From assembly GCA_050633465.1 (NCBI GenBank), contig JBOEGO010000002.1, forward strand, positions 1 through 64,000: 64,000 nt of DNA, read 5' to 3'. This document shows positions 7,871 through 15,133 of the stretch, piece by piece. Position 1 is the first letter of the stretch. Every line of letters starts with the position of its first letter. This DNA comes from UBA3069 sp050633465. Lineage in GTDB: Bacteria; Pseudomonadota; Alphaproteobacteria; Rhodobacterales; Rhodobacteraceae. The translations under genes and the position numbers were made by a program. Below the pieces are notes generated by a model. That model made no database searches, was not told the origin of the DNA, and worked only from the letters and a program-made list of their open reading frames with translations.

Positions 7871-7911
7871 GACCCTCCGCCACACAGGCGGGGTGCGTCA
7901 GCGGCTTTTTT
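7861..7911 (+). terminator. Regulated terminator in the nas leader
   Basis: The outer stem AAAGCCGCT (7861-7869) / AGCGGCTTT (7900-7908) encloses an inner hairpin CCGCC-ACACA-GGCGG (7877-7891), and TTTTTT follows to 7911. It sits about 50 bases before the nrtA start and shares its 5' strand with the P2 antiterminator hairpin. Confidence 0.85.
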
Positions 7912-7961
7912 ATTGTGTCCGAACCTCCTCCTTCGGGCCTACGACAAAGGGACTTATGAAT

Positions 7962-9329
7962 ATGAAGAAACTGATCTGCGCCTTGGCTGCCACCACGGCC
8001 CTGACCACACCGGCCTTTGCCGAAATGCTGGAACTGGAACAGGACCAGCTGACCTTCGGCTTTATCAAACTGACCGACATGGCACCGCTGGCTGTCGCTT
8101 ATGAACAGGGTTTTTTCGATGACGAGGGTCTGTTCGTCACGCTCGAAGCGCAGGCCAACTGGAAAGTGCTGCTGGACGGCGTGATTGATGGCCAGTTGCA
8201 GGGCGCGCATATGCTGGCGGGTCAACCGCTGGCCGCAACCATCGGTTACGGCACCAAGGCCCATATCATCACCCCCTTTTCGATGGACCTGAACGGCAAC
8301 GGCATCACCGTTTCCAACGAAGTATGGGAGATGATGAAACCCGAACTGCCCAAGGATGCAGATGGCAAGGTATCGCACCCGATTTCGGCATCGGCCCTGA
8401 AACCGGTGATCAAGGCCTTCAACGACAAGGGCAAGCCCTTCAACATGGGCATGGTGTTCCCCGTGTCGACCCACAACTATGAATTGCGCTATTGGCTGGC
8501 GGCTGGCGGTATCAACCCCGGTTACTATTCGCCCGAAAACGTCACCGGCCAGATCGGCGCCGAGGCGTTCCTCTCTGTTACCCCGCCGCCGCAAATGCCC
8601 GCCACATTGGAAGCAGGCACAATCAGCGGCTATTGCGTGGGCGAACCATGGAACCAGCAGGCCGTGTTCAAAGGCATCGGCGTGCCGGTGATCACCGATT
8701 ACGAACTGTGGAAAAACAACCCCGAAAAAGTGTTCGGCATCTCGGCAGAATTCGCCGAAGCAAACCCCAACACAACATTGGCCGTGACCAAGGCCCTGAT
8801 CCGCGCCGCCATGTGGCTGGATGAAAACGACAACGCCAACCGCCCCGAAGCGGTGGAAATCCTGTCGCGCCCCGAATACGTGGGTGCAGATTACGAGGTC
8901 ATCGCCAATTCGATGACCGGCACCTTTGAATATGAAAAGGGCGACAAACGCGAAGTCCCCGATTTCAACGTGTTCTTCCGCTATCACGCGACGCACCCCT
9001 ATTATTCCGATGCCGTCTGGTATCTGACGCAAATGCGCCGCTGGGGCCAGATCGCCGAAGCCAAGCCCGACAGCTGGTATGACGAGGTTGCCAAATCCGT
9101 CTACAAACCCGCGATCTATCTGGAAGCCGCGAAAATGCTGGTGGACGAAGGTCTTGCCGATGCTGCCGATTTCGATTGGGACAGTGACGGATACAAGGCC
9201 CCGACCCCGGCCGCCGATATCATCGACGGCATCGAATATGACGGCAAAACCCCCAACGCCTACCTCGACAGCCTGCCCATCGGTTTGAAATCCGAACAGG
9301 TGGTCGAGGGCAATGAAGTCAAAGGCTAA
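7962..9329 (+). CDS. nrtA: Nitrate ABC transporter substrate-binding protein
   Basis: A 455-residue periplasmic nitrate-binding protein of the NrtA/NasF type. It starts MKKLICALAATTALTTPAFA, a clear Sec signal peptide cut near residue 21. An ATG six bases earlier (7956) is in frame, but AAAGGGA at 7946-7952 is better spaced for 7962. Seen: LTFGFIKLTDMAPLAVAYEQGFF at the mature N-terminus, GAHMLAGQPLA, FPVSTHNYELRYWLAAGGI and GYCVGEPWNQQAV, all shared with NasS and NrtA. It is the first gene behind the regulated leader and is followed by hairpin repeats that may stabilise its mRNA relative to the membrane and ATPase genes. Confidence 0.94.
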   Translation: MKKLICALAATTALTTPAFAEMLELEQDQLTFGFIKLTDMAPLAVAYEQGFFDDEGLFVTLEAQANWKVLLDGVIDGQLQGAHMLAGQPLAATIGYGTKAHIITPFSMDLNGNGITVSNEVWEMMKPELPKDADGKVSHPISASALKPVIKAFNDKGKPFNMGMVFPVSTHNYELRYWLAAGGINPGYYSPENVTGQIGAEAFLSVTPPPQMPATLEAGTISGYCVGEPWNQQAVFKGIGVPVITDYELWKNNPEKVFGISAEFAEANPNTTLAVTKALIRAAMWLDENDNANRPEAVEILSRPEYVGADYEVIANSMTGTFEYEKGDKREVPDFNVFFRYHATHPYYSDAVWYLTQMRRWGQIAEAKPDSWYDEVAKSVYKPAIYLEAAKMLVDEGLADAADFDWDSDGYKAPTPAADIIDGIEYDGKTPNAYLDSLPIGLKSEQVVEGNEVKG

Positions 9330-9336
9330 CCGCCTG

Positions 9337-9390
9337 ACGGGATGGCGGGCGGGGCGACGCGCATAGCGCAAGCGCCGTACCTGCCATCCC
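9337..9390. repeat. Interspersed repeat copy 2, within a long hairpin
   Basis: Bases 9337-9378 repeat the element at 1599-1637: ACGGGATGGCGGGCGGGGCG, a variable middle, then AGCGCCGT. Here GGGATGGC (9339-9346) also pairs with GCCATCCC (9383-9390), so the element forms the left arm of an imperfect hairpin just after the nrtA stop. No T run follows, so it is not a standard terminator. It could act as an mRNA 3'-end block. Confidence 0.6.
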
Positions 9391-9422
9391 AATGACCCGC
9401 GCACCGTCCCGCGCCCGATCAC

Positions 9423-9482
9423 ACCGTCGCAGCAAAGCGACAATTCAAACCGTCGCAGCAAAGCGACAAATCGCACCGTCGC
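9423..9482 (+). repeat. 26-bp tandem repeat with built-in hairpins
   Basis: Two copies of ACCGTCGCAGCAAAGCGACA, at 9423 and 9449, and a decayed third start (ACCGTCGC at 9475) are spaced exactly 26 bp apart. Each full copy contains GTCGC-AGCAAA-GCGAC, a 5-bp stem with a six-base loop. They lie in the 218-bp nrtA-nrtB gap. The loop has A at position 1 but not G at position 4, so it does not fit the ANTAR pattern. Confidence 0.75.
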
Positions 9483-9547
9483 GATACCGACCCGACCCCA
9501 ATACCGACACGACACAGGGCATTTCGCCCCGACATGAGGACCAAGCC

Positions 9548-10630
9548 ATGACGACCGTCGATCCCGACTTCGCCGCAGCCGAGGCAAAAGAGGCCCGCCG
9601 CGCCCGCCTGTTCACCCGCATCAACACCGCCGACAAATGGTTTCAGGTGCTGGGGCTGGCATGGATCACCCCGATCCTGAAAGCCGCCGCAGGCGACAAC
9701 CCCCAGGCCCAAGCCAAAGAAATCTGGCGCTTGCTGGGCGTGCCCCTGCTGGCGATTGGCCTGTTCCTGTTCGCATGGGGCGCATTGGCACCCAAGGTGC
9801 AAACCTCTCTGGGTGCGATCCCCGGCCCTGCCGCCGTATGGAACGAAACCAAGGTGCTGCACGCCGACGCGGTGCGCAAAGCCGAAAAAGAGGCAAAATT
9901 CGACGCCCGCGTTGATGCCCGCAACGAAAAACTGATCGCCGCAGGCAAGGCCGATCAGGTCAAGGATATCTCCTATACCGGCGCGCCGTCCTATTACAAC
10001 CAGATCTGGACCTCGATCAAAACGGTGTTCTTCGGCTTTCTGCTGGCATCGGTCATTGCCATTCCGCTGGGCATTGCTGCGGGCCTGTCGCCCACCGCCA
10101 ATTCGGCGCTGAACCCGCTGATCCAGATTTTCAAACCTGTGTCGCCGCTGGCATGGTTGCCCATCGTCACCATGGTCGTATCGGCCGTTTACGCCACCAA
10201 TGACGGGATGTTTTCGAAATCCTTTCTGGTCTCTGCCATCACTGTGACGCTCTGTTCGCTCTGGCCCACTTTGATCAACACCGCGCTGGGTGTGGCCTCC
10301 ATCGATAAGGATCTGGTCAACGTATCCAAGGTGTTGAAAATGAACACCTATACAAAGATCGTGAAACTGGTTCTGCCCTCGGCCCTGCCGCTGATTTTTA
10401 CCGGTTTGCGCCTGTCACTGGGTGTGGGCTGGATGGTGCTGATCGCCGCTGAAATGCTGGCGCAAAACCCCGGTCTGGGCAAATTCGTCTGGGATGAATT
10501 CCAGAACGGCTCCTCCTCCAGCCTCGCCCGCATCATGGTTGCGGTGTTCACCATCGGGATCATCGGCTTTTTGCTGGATCGCGTGATGTTCGCCCTGCAA
10601 TCCCTGTTCACCTTCTCGAACAATCGGTGA
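9548..10630 (+). CDS. nrtB: Nitrate ABC transporter permease
   Basis: A 360-residue inner-membrane permease of the BPD_transp_1 / NrtB-TauC family. The ATG at 9548 follows GAGGACCAAGCC. Seen: a first hydrophobic segment (LLGVPLLAIGLFLFAWGAL, about residues 65-83), a charged extra loop of about 60 residues, then five to six membrane helices with the ATPase-coupling EAA-type loop (DLVNVSKVLKMNTYTKIVKLVLPSALP written in part: VSKVLKMN, LVLPSALP). The long N-terminal part before the core is usual for NrtB. The stop overlaps the next gene as GTGA, so the permease and ATPase are coupled. Confidence 0.92.
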   Translation: MTTVDPDFAAAEAKEARRARLFTRINTADKWFQVLGLAWITPILKAAAGDNPQAQAKEIWRLLGVPLLAIGLFLFAWGALAPKVQTSLGAIPGPAAVWNETKVLHADAVRKAEKEAKFDARVDARNEKLIAAGKADQVKDISYTGAPSYYNQIWTSIKTVFFGFLLASVIAIPLGIAAGLSPTANSALNPLIQIFKPVSPLAWLPIVTMVVSAVYATNDGMFSKSFLVSAITVTLCSLWPTLINTALGVASIDKDLVNVSKVLKMNTYTKIVKLVLPSALPLIFTGLRLSLGVGWMVLIAAEMLAQNPGLGKFVWDEFQNGSSSSLARIMVAVFTIGIIGFLLDRVMFALQSLFTFSNNR

Positions 10631-12318
10631 TCAATATGGGCATTCTGACATTTGACAACGTATCCAAAGGGTTCGGCGAGGGAACACGCCACACCGAAGT
10701 CCTGAAAAACATCAACCTTGACGTGCAAGAGGGCGAATTTCTGGTCCTGCTGGGCTTCTCCGGTTCCGGCAAAACCACGCTGATCAACATGATGGCGGGC
10801 ATTGATACGCCGACATCGGGCAAGGTCACGTTCAAGGGCAAGCCGATCACCGGCCCCGGCCCGGAACGCGGCGTGATTTTTCAAAACTATTCGCTGATGC
10901 CCTGGCTGACGGTGAACGGCAATGTGCGCCTGGCGGTGGACACGATTTTCCCGAACATGCCAAAACCCGAAAAAGCTGCCAAGGTTGATCACTATATCAA
11001 CATGGTGGGCCTGTCCCACGCAGGCAGCCGTCGCCCTGCGGAACTATCGGGCGGGATGCGCCAGCGGGTCAATGTGGCCCGCGCATTGGCCATGTCCCCC
11101 GAGGTGCTGCTGCTGGATGAACCGCTGTCGGCGCTGGATGCGCTGACCCGCGCCAATCTGGCGGATGAAATCGAACACATCTGGGAATCCGACAAAAAGA
11201 CCTGTGTGTTGATCACCAATGACGTGGACGAGGCGATCCTGCTGGCGGATCGCATCATCGCGCTGAATCCCGATGGCACGCTGGGCGATGAATTTCCCGT
11301 CACCATCCCCCGCCCGCGCGACCGCATGGCGATGAACACCAATGAAACCTTCAAATCCTTGCGGGTCGAGGTCACGAAATACCTGATGGATGTCGGCATC
11401 GAAGCCAAGGTCGAGGGCAGCAAAATATTGCCCTCTGTCACCCCGATCCACGGCATCCCGACCGCATTGGCCGAGGCATCGGGATCAACCCGCACCGACC
11501 GCTTTCTGGAATTTTCGCAGCTGCACAAGATCTATCCCACCCCCAAGGGGCCGCTGACCGTGGTCGAGGATTTCAACCTGAAAATCGACAAGGGCGAATT
11601 CATTTCGCTGATCGGCCATTCGGGTTGCGGCAAATCCACCGTGCTGACCATGGCCGCGGGCCTGAACGGGATTTCCAAGGGTGTGATCAATCTGGACGGG
11701 CGCGGCGTCATCGGGGCCGACCCCGAACGCGCCGTGGTGTTCCAGTCACCCAACCTGTTCCCTTGGCTGTCGGCGCGTGAAAACTGCGCCATCGGCGTGG
11801 ACAAGGTATACCCCAAGGCATCACAGGCCGAACGGCAGGATGTGGTGGAATACTACCTTGAACGGGTCGGGCTGGCCGATGCGATGGACCGCAACGCCGC
11901 GTCCATGTCCAACGGTATGAAACAGCGCGTCGGCATTGCCCGCGCCTTTGCCCTCAGCCCCAAATTGCTGTTGCTGGACGAACCCTTCGGGATGTTGGAC
12001 AGCCTGACCCGCTGGGAGCTGCAAGAGGTCCTGATGGAGGTCTGGTCGCGCACCAAGGTGACCGCCATCTGCGTCACCCATGACGTGGACGAGGCCATTT
12101 TGCTGGCCGATCGCGTGGTGATGATGACCAACGGACCACAGGCCACAATCGGCAAGATCACCCATGTCGACCTGCCGCGCCCGCGCACCCGCAAGGCGCT
12201 GCTGGAACATCCTGATTACTATAACTACCGCCAAGAAGTCCTTGATTTCCTTGAAGAGTATGAACATGGCGCCAAGCCCGCGCCCAAACCCTCTCCTAAA
12301 TCTATAGCTGCGGAGTAA
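10627..12318 (+). CDS. Nitrate ABC transporter, two ATPase domains in one protein
   Basis: A 563-residue double ATPase that powers NrtAB. Domain 1: Walker A GFSGSGKTT (43-51), signature LSGGM, Walker B LLLDEP. Domain 2: Walker A GHSGCGKST (330-338), a degenerate signature SMSNGM in place of LSGGQ, and Walker B LLLDEP. Cyanobacterial NrtC/NrtD use two polypeptides, and NrtC carries a solute-binding-like tail. Here two NrtD-like modules are fused and no such tail is present. The start is GTG 10627, overlapping the nrtB stop; ATG 10636 is possible. The altered second signature suggests the two ATP sites are not equivalent, which is an inference. nirB follows after 4 bases. Confidence 0.92.
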   Translation: MINMGILTFDNVSKGFGEGTRHTEVLKNINLDVQEGEFLVLLGFSGSGKTTLINMMAGIDTPTSGKVTFKGKPITGPGPERGVIFQNYSLMPWLTVNGNVRLAVDTIFPNMPKPEKAAKVDHYINMVGLSHAGSRRPAELSGGMRQRVNVARALAMSPEVLLLDEPLSALDALTRANLADEIEHIWESDKKTCVLITNDVDEAILLADRIIALNPDGTLGDEFPVTIPRPRDRMAMNTNETFKSLRVEVTKYLMDVGIEAKVEGSKILPSVTPIHGIPTALAEASGSTRTDRFLEFSQLHKIYPTPKGPLTVVEDFNLKIDKGEFISLIGHSGCGKSTVLTMAAGLNGISKGVINLDGRGVIGADPERAVVFQSPNLFPWLSARENCAIGVDKVYPKASQAERQDVVEYYLERVGLADAMDRNAASMSNGMKQRVGIARAFALSPKLLLLDEPFGMLDSLTRWELQEVLMEVWSRTKVTAICVTHDVDEAILLADRVVMMTNGPQATIGKITHVDLPRPRTRKALLEHPDYYNYRQEVLDFLEEYEHGAKPAPKPSPKSIAAE

Positions 12319-12322
12319 ACCC

Positions 12323-14776
12323 ATGACAGAGACAAAGAAACTTGTTGTGATTGGCGCTGGCATGGCCTCGGGCCGCGCGCTGGAACAATTGCTGAAAGCC
12401 GATCCCGATGCATATGACATCACCCTGTTCAACGCCGAACCGCGTGGCAACTATAACCGGCTGATGCTGTCGCCTGTGCTGTCGGGTGAAAAAACATATG
12501 ATGAAATCGTCACCCATGACGATGCTTGGTATGCGGAAAACGGCGTTACCTGCCGCTTTGGCGAAAAGGTGGTCAGCATTGACCGCAGCCGCAAGGTGGT
12601 GATCGGTGAAAACGGCGAAGTGCCCTATGACAAACTGGTCATCGGCACCGGATCGAACCCCTTTATCATCCCCCTGCCCGGCCATGATCTGGACGGGGTG
12701 ATCGCTTATCGTGATCTGGAAGACACCGAGGAAATGATCGCATTGGGTGACAAGCCGGGCGCAAAGGCCGTGGTGATTGGTGGTGGCTTGCTTGGTCTTG
12801 AGGCCGCCGCCGGTATGGCGGCCCGTGGTGTGGACGTGACGGTCGTCCACATCATGGGTCACCTGATGGAACGCCAGCTGGACGAGGCCGCAGGGTATCT
12901 GCTGCGCAAATCGCTGGTCGAAAAGGGCATCAAGGTGCTGTGCAGCGCCAATTCCAAGGCCATTCTGGACGATGGCAATGGCCGCGCCAAGGCGCTGCTG
13001 CTGGATGACGGGTCTGAACTGCCTTGTGATCTGCTGGTCATGGCAGTGGGCATCCGCCCCAATATCGCGCTGGCCGCCGATGCGGGGCTGGCCGTGGGCA
13101 AGGGCGTGCATGTGGATGACCAGATGGTTACCTCGGATGCCGATGTGCTGGCACTGGGGGAATGCGTTGAACATAACGGCGCGATCTTTGGTCTGGTGGC
13201 GCCGCTGTATGATCAGGCCAAGGTGCTGGCCAAAACCCTGCTGGGGATCGAGGATAGGTTTATCAACCGCGAGGTATCGACCAAGCTGAAGGTCACAGGC
13301 TGTGATCTGTTCAGCGCCGGTGATTTCGCCGAGGGCGAAGGCCGCGAGGACATCGTGTTCCGCGACCCGTCGCGCGGCGTTTACAAACGTCTGGTGCTAG
13401 AGGGCAACCGGGTGATCGGCGCAGTCATGTATGGCGACACCGCCGATGGCGCATGGTTTTACAACCATATCAAGGACGCAGCCGATGTATCGGATATGCG
13501 CGAAACCCTGATATTCGGGCCTGCCTTTCAGGGGGGTGCCCAAACGGACCCTTTGGCGGCCGTTGCAGCATTACCGGATGACGCAGAAATCTGCGGCTGC
13601 AACGGCGTTTGTAAGGGTGACATCGTGGCGGCAATCAATGCCGGATCCGACACGCTGGATGCGGTGCGCGCCACGACCAAGGCATCCGGGTCTTGCGGCA
13701 CCTGCACCGGATTGGTGGAACAGGTGCTGGCCGTCACGCTGGGCGATGATTTCGTGCTGCCCGCCGCCGCGACCCTGTGCAAATGCACCGACCTGACCCA
13801 CGAGGACGTGCGCCGCCTGATCAAATCGTCGGAATTGCAATCGCAAGAGGCCGTGTGGCAGGAGCTGGGCTGGAAAACCCGCAACGGCTGTCACGTCTGC
13901 CGCCCCGCGATCAATTACTACCTGCTGGCCGACTGGCCGATCGAATATCAGGACGACCCGCAATCGCGTTTCGTCAACGAACGCAACCACGCAAACATCC
14001 AGAAAGACGGCACATTTTCCGTGGTGCCGCGTATGTGGGGTGGCATCACCACGCCGGACGAATTGCGCGCCATCGCCGATGCGGCCGATAAATACAAGGT
14101 GCCCACGGTCAAGGTCACAGGCGGCCAACGCATCGACCTGCTGGGCGTGAAAAAAGAAGACCTGCCCGCCATGTGGTATGACCTGAATCAGGCGGGCATG
14201 GTATCGGGCCACGCCTATTCCAAGGGGCTGCGCACGGTGAAAACCTGCGTCGGGTCCGATCACTGCCGCTTTGGCACGCAGGACAGCACCGGACTGGGCA
14301 TCAAACTGGAAAAACTGCTGTGGGGGTCCTGGACACCGCATAAGGTGAAACTGGGCGTATCCGGTTGCCCGCGCAACTGCGCGGAATCCACCTGCAAGGA
14401 TGTCGGCATCATCTGCGTCGATTCCGGTTACGAAGTGTCCGTCGCCGGTGCCGCCGGTATGGATGTGAAAGAAACCGAAATGCTGGGCAAGGTCGCCACC
14501 GAAGAAGAGGCCATTGCCCTGACCACCGCCTATATCCAGCTGTATCGTGAAAACGCCAAATATCTGGATCGCGGTTATAAATTCGTGGCCAAGTTCGGGT
14601 TGGACTGGGTCAAGGAACAGGTGGTTGACGATCTGGAAAACCGTGCGGCCCTGATCGAACGGTTCGAGATTTCGCAAAGCGTCTATCGCAAGGACCCATG
14701 GGCCGAACACGCCAAGCCCGCGGAAGCCAAGAAGTTTTCCCCCCTCGCAGATCTTACATTGGAGGCCGCAGAATGA
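12323..14776 (+). CDS. nirB: Assimilatory nitrite reductase [NAD(P)H], large subunit
   Basis: An 817-residue cytoplasmic enzyme that reduces nitrite to ammonium with six electrons from NAD(P)H. Domains in order: FAD/NAD(P)-binding oxidoreductase (GAGMASGRALEQL near 11; a second GGGLLGLEAA near 153), two BFD-like [2Fe-2S] segments (CGCNGVCKGD with SGSCGTC; CKCTDLTHEDVRRL with NGCHVC), and a siroheme/[4Fe-4S] domain with Cys642, Cys648, Cys682 and Cys686 (CVGSDHC, CPRNC). All metal ligands are present. The start follows GGAG with 7-base spacing. The stop overlaps nirD as ATGA, so the two subunits are coupled. Confidence 0.97.
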   Translation: MTETKKLVVIGAGMASGRALEQLLKADPDAYDITLFNAEPRGNYNRLMLSPVLSGEKTYDEIVTHDDAWYAENGVTCRFGEKVVSIDRSRKVVIGENGEVPYDKLVIGTGSNPFIIPLPGHDLDGVIAYRDLEDTEEMIALGDKPGAKAVVIGGGLLGLEAAAGMAARGVDVTVVHIMGHLMERQLDEAAGYLLRKSLVEKGIKVLCSANSKAILDDGNGRAKALLLDDGSELPCDLLVMAVGIRPNIALAADAGLAVGKGVHVDDQMVTSDADVLALGECVEHNGAIFGLVAPLYDQAKVLAKTLLGIEDRFINREVSTKLKVTGCDLFSAGDFAEGEGREDIVFRDPSRGVYKRLVLEGNRVIGAVMYGDTADGAWFYNHIKDAADVSDMRETLIFGPAFQGGAQTDPLAAVAALPDDAEICGCNGVCKGDIVAAINAGSDTLDAVRATTKASGSCGTCTGLVEQVLAVTLGDDFVLPAAATLCKCTDLTHEDVRRLIKSSELQSQEAVWQELGWKTRNGCHVCRPAINYYLLADWPIEYQDDPQSRFVNERNHANIQKDGTFSVVPRMWGGITTPDELRAIADAADKYKVPTVKVTGGQRIDLLGVKKEDLPAMWYDLNQAGMVSGHAYSKGLRTVKTCVGSDHCRFGTQDSTGLGIKLEKLLWGSWTPHKVKLGVSGCPRNCAESTCKDVGIICVDSGYEVSVAGAAGMDVKETEMLGKVATEEEAIALTTAYIQLYRENAKYLDRGYKFVAKFGLDWVKEQVVDDLENRAALIERFEISQSVYRKDPWAEHAKPAEAKKFSPLADLTLEAAE

Positions 14777-15105
14777 GCTGGATCGACATAGGACATATCG
14801 ACGACATCCCCCTGCGCGGTGCGCGGGTTGTGAAAACCCCCGTGGGCTGCGTGGCGCTGTTTCGCACCTCTGATACCGAAGTCTTTGCCGCATCGGATCG
14901 CTGCCCGCACAAGGGCGGCCCCCTGTCCGATGGCATCGTGCATGGCAATTCGGTGACCTGCCCGCTGCACAACTGGGTTTTCAGCCTGGAAACCGGCGAA
15001 GCCCAGGGCGCGGACGAGGGGCAAATCGCCACCTACCCGTTGCAAATCAAGGCAGGCCGCCTGTTGCTGGACGGTGAATCCGTCGGCAAACGCAACGCCG
15101 CCTAA
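14773..15105 (+). CDS. nirD: Nitrite reductase small subunit (Rieske type)
   Basis: A 110-residue Rieske-fold partner of NirB. The cluster ligands are Cys44 and His46 (CPHKGG) with Cys63 and His66 (CPLHNW), so unlike E. coli NirD, which has lost them, this subunit should hold a [2Fe-2S] cluster. It has no signal peptide and is cytoplasmic. It is translated from an ATG overlapping the nirB stop, and the nitrate reductase gene follows after 28 bases. Its exact role in the NirB complex, electron entry or stability, is not settled by sequence. Confidence 0.95.
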   Translation: MSWIDIGHIDDIPLRGARVVKTPVGCVALFRTSDTEVFAASDRCPHKGGPLSDGIVHGNSVTCPLHNWVFSLETGEAQGADEGQIATYPLQIKAGRLLLDGESVGKRNAA

Positions 15106-15133
15106 GCCAGCAAGAAAAGCAGGAGCCCCCCCG

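Noticed and set aside
9426..9467. nrtA-nrtB tandem hairpins as a second NasT site
   Set aside because: Loops are six bases (AGCAAA) with A at position 1, but position 4 is A rather than G, and no terminator overlaps them.
7797..9587. Minus-strand frame of 596 codons across nrtA
   Set aside because: It covers nrtA, which has a signal peptide and clear family motifs; the antisense translation is His/Gly/Gln/Val-rich, the pattern expected opposite high-GC genes.
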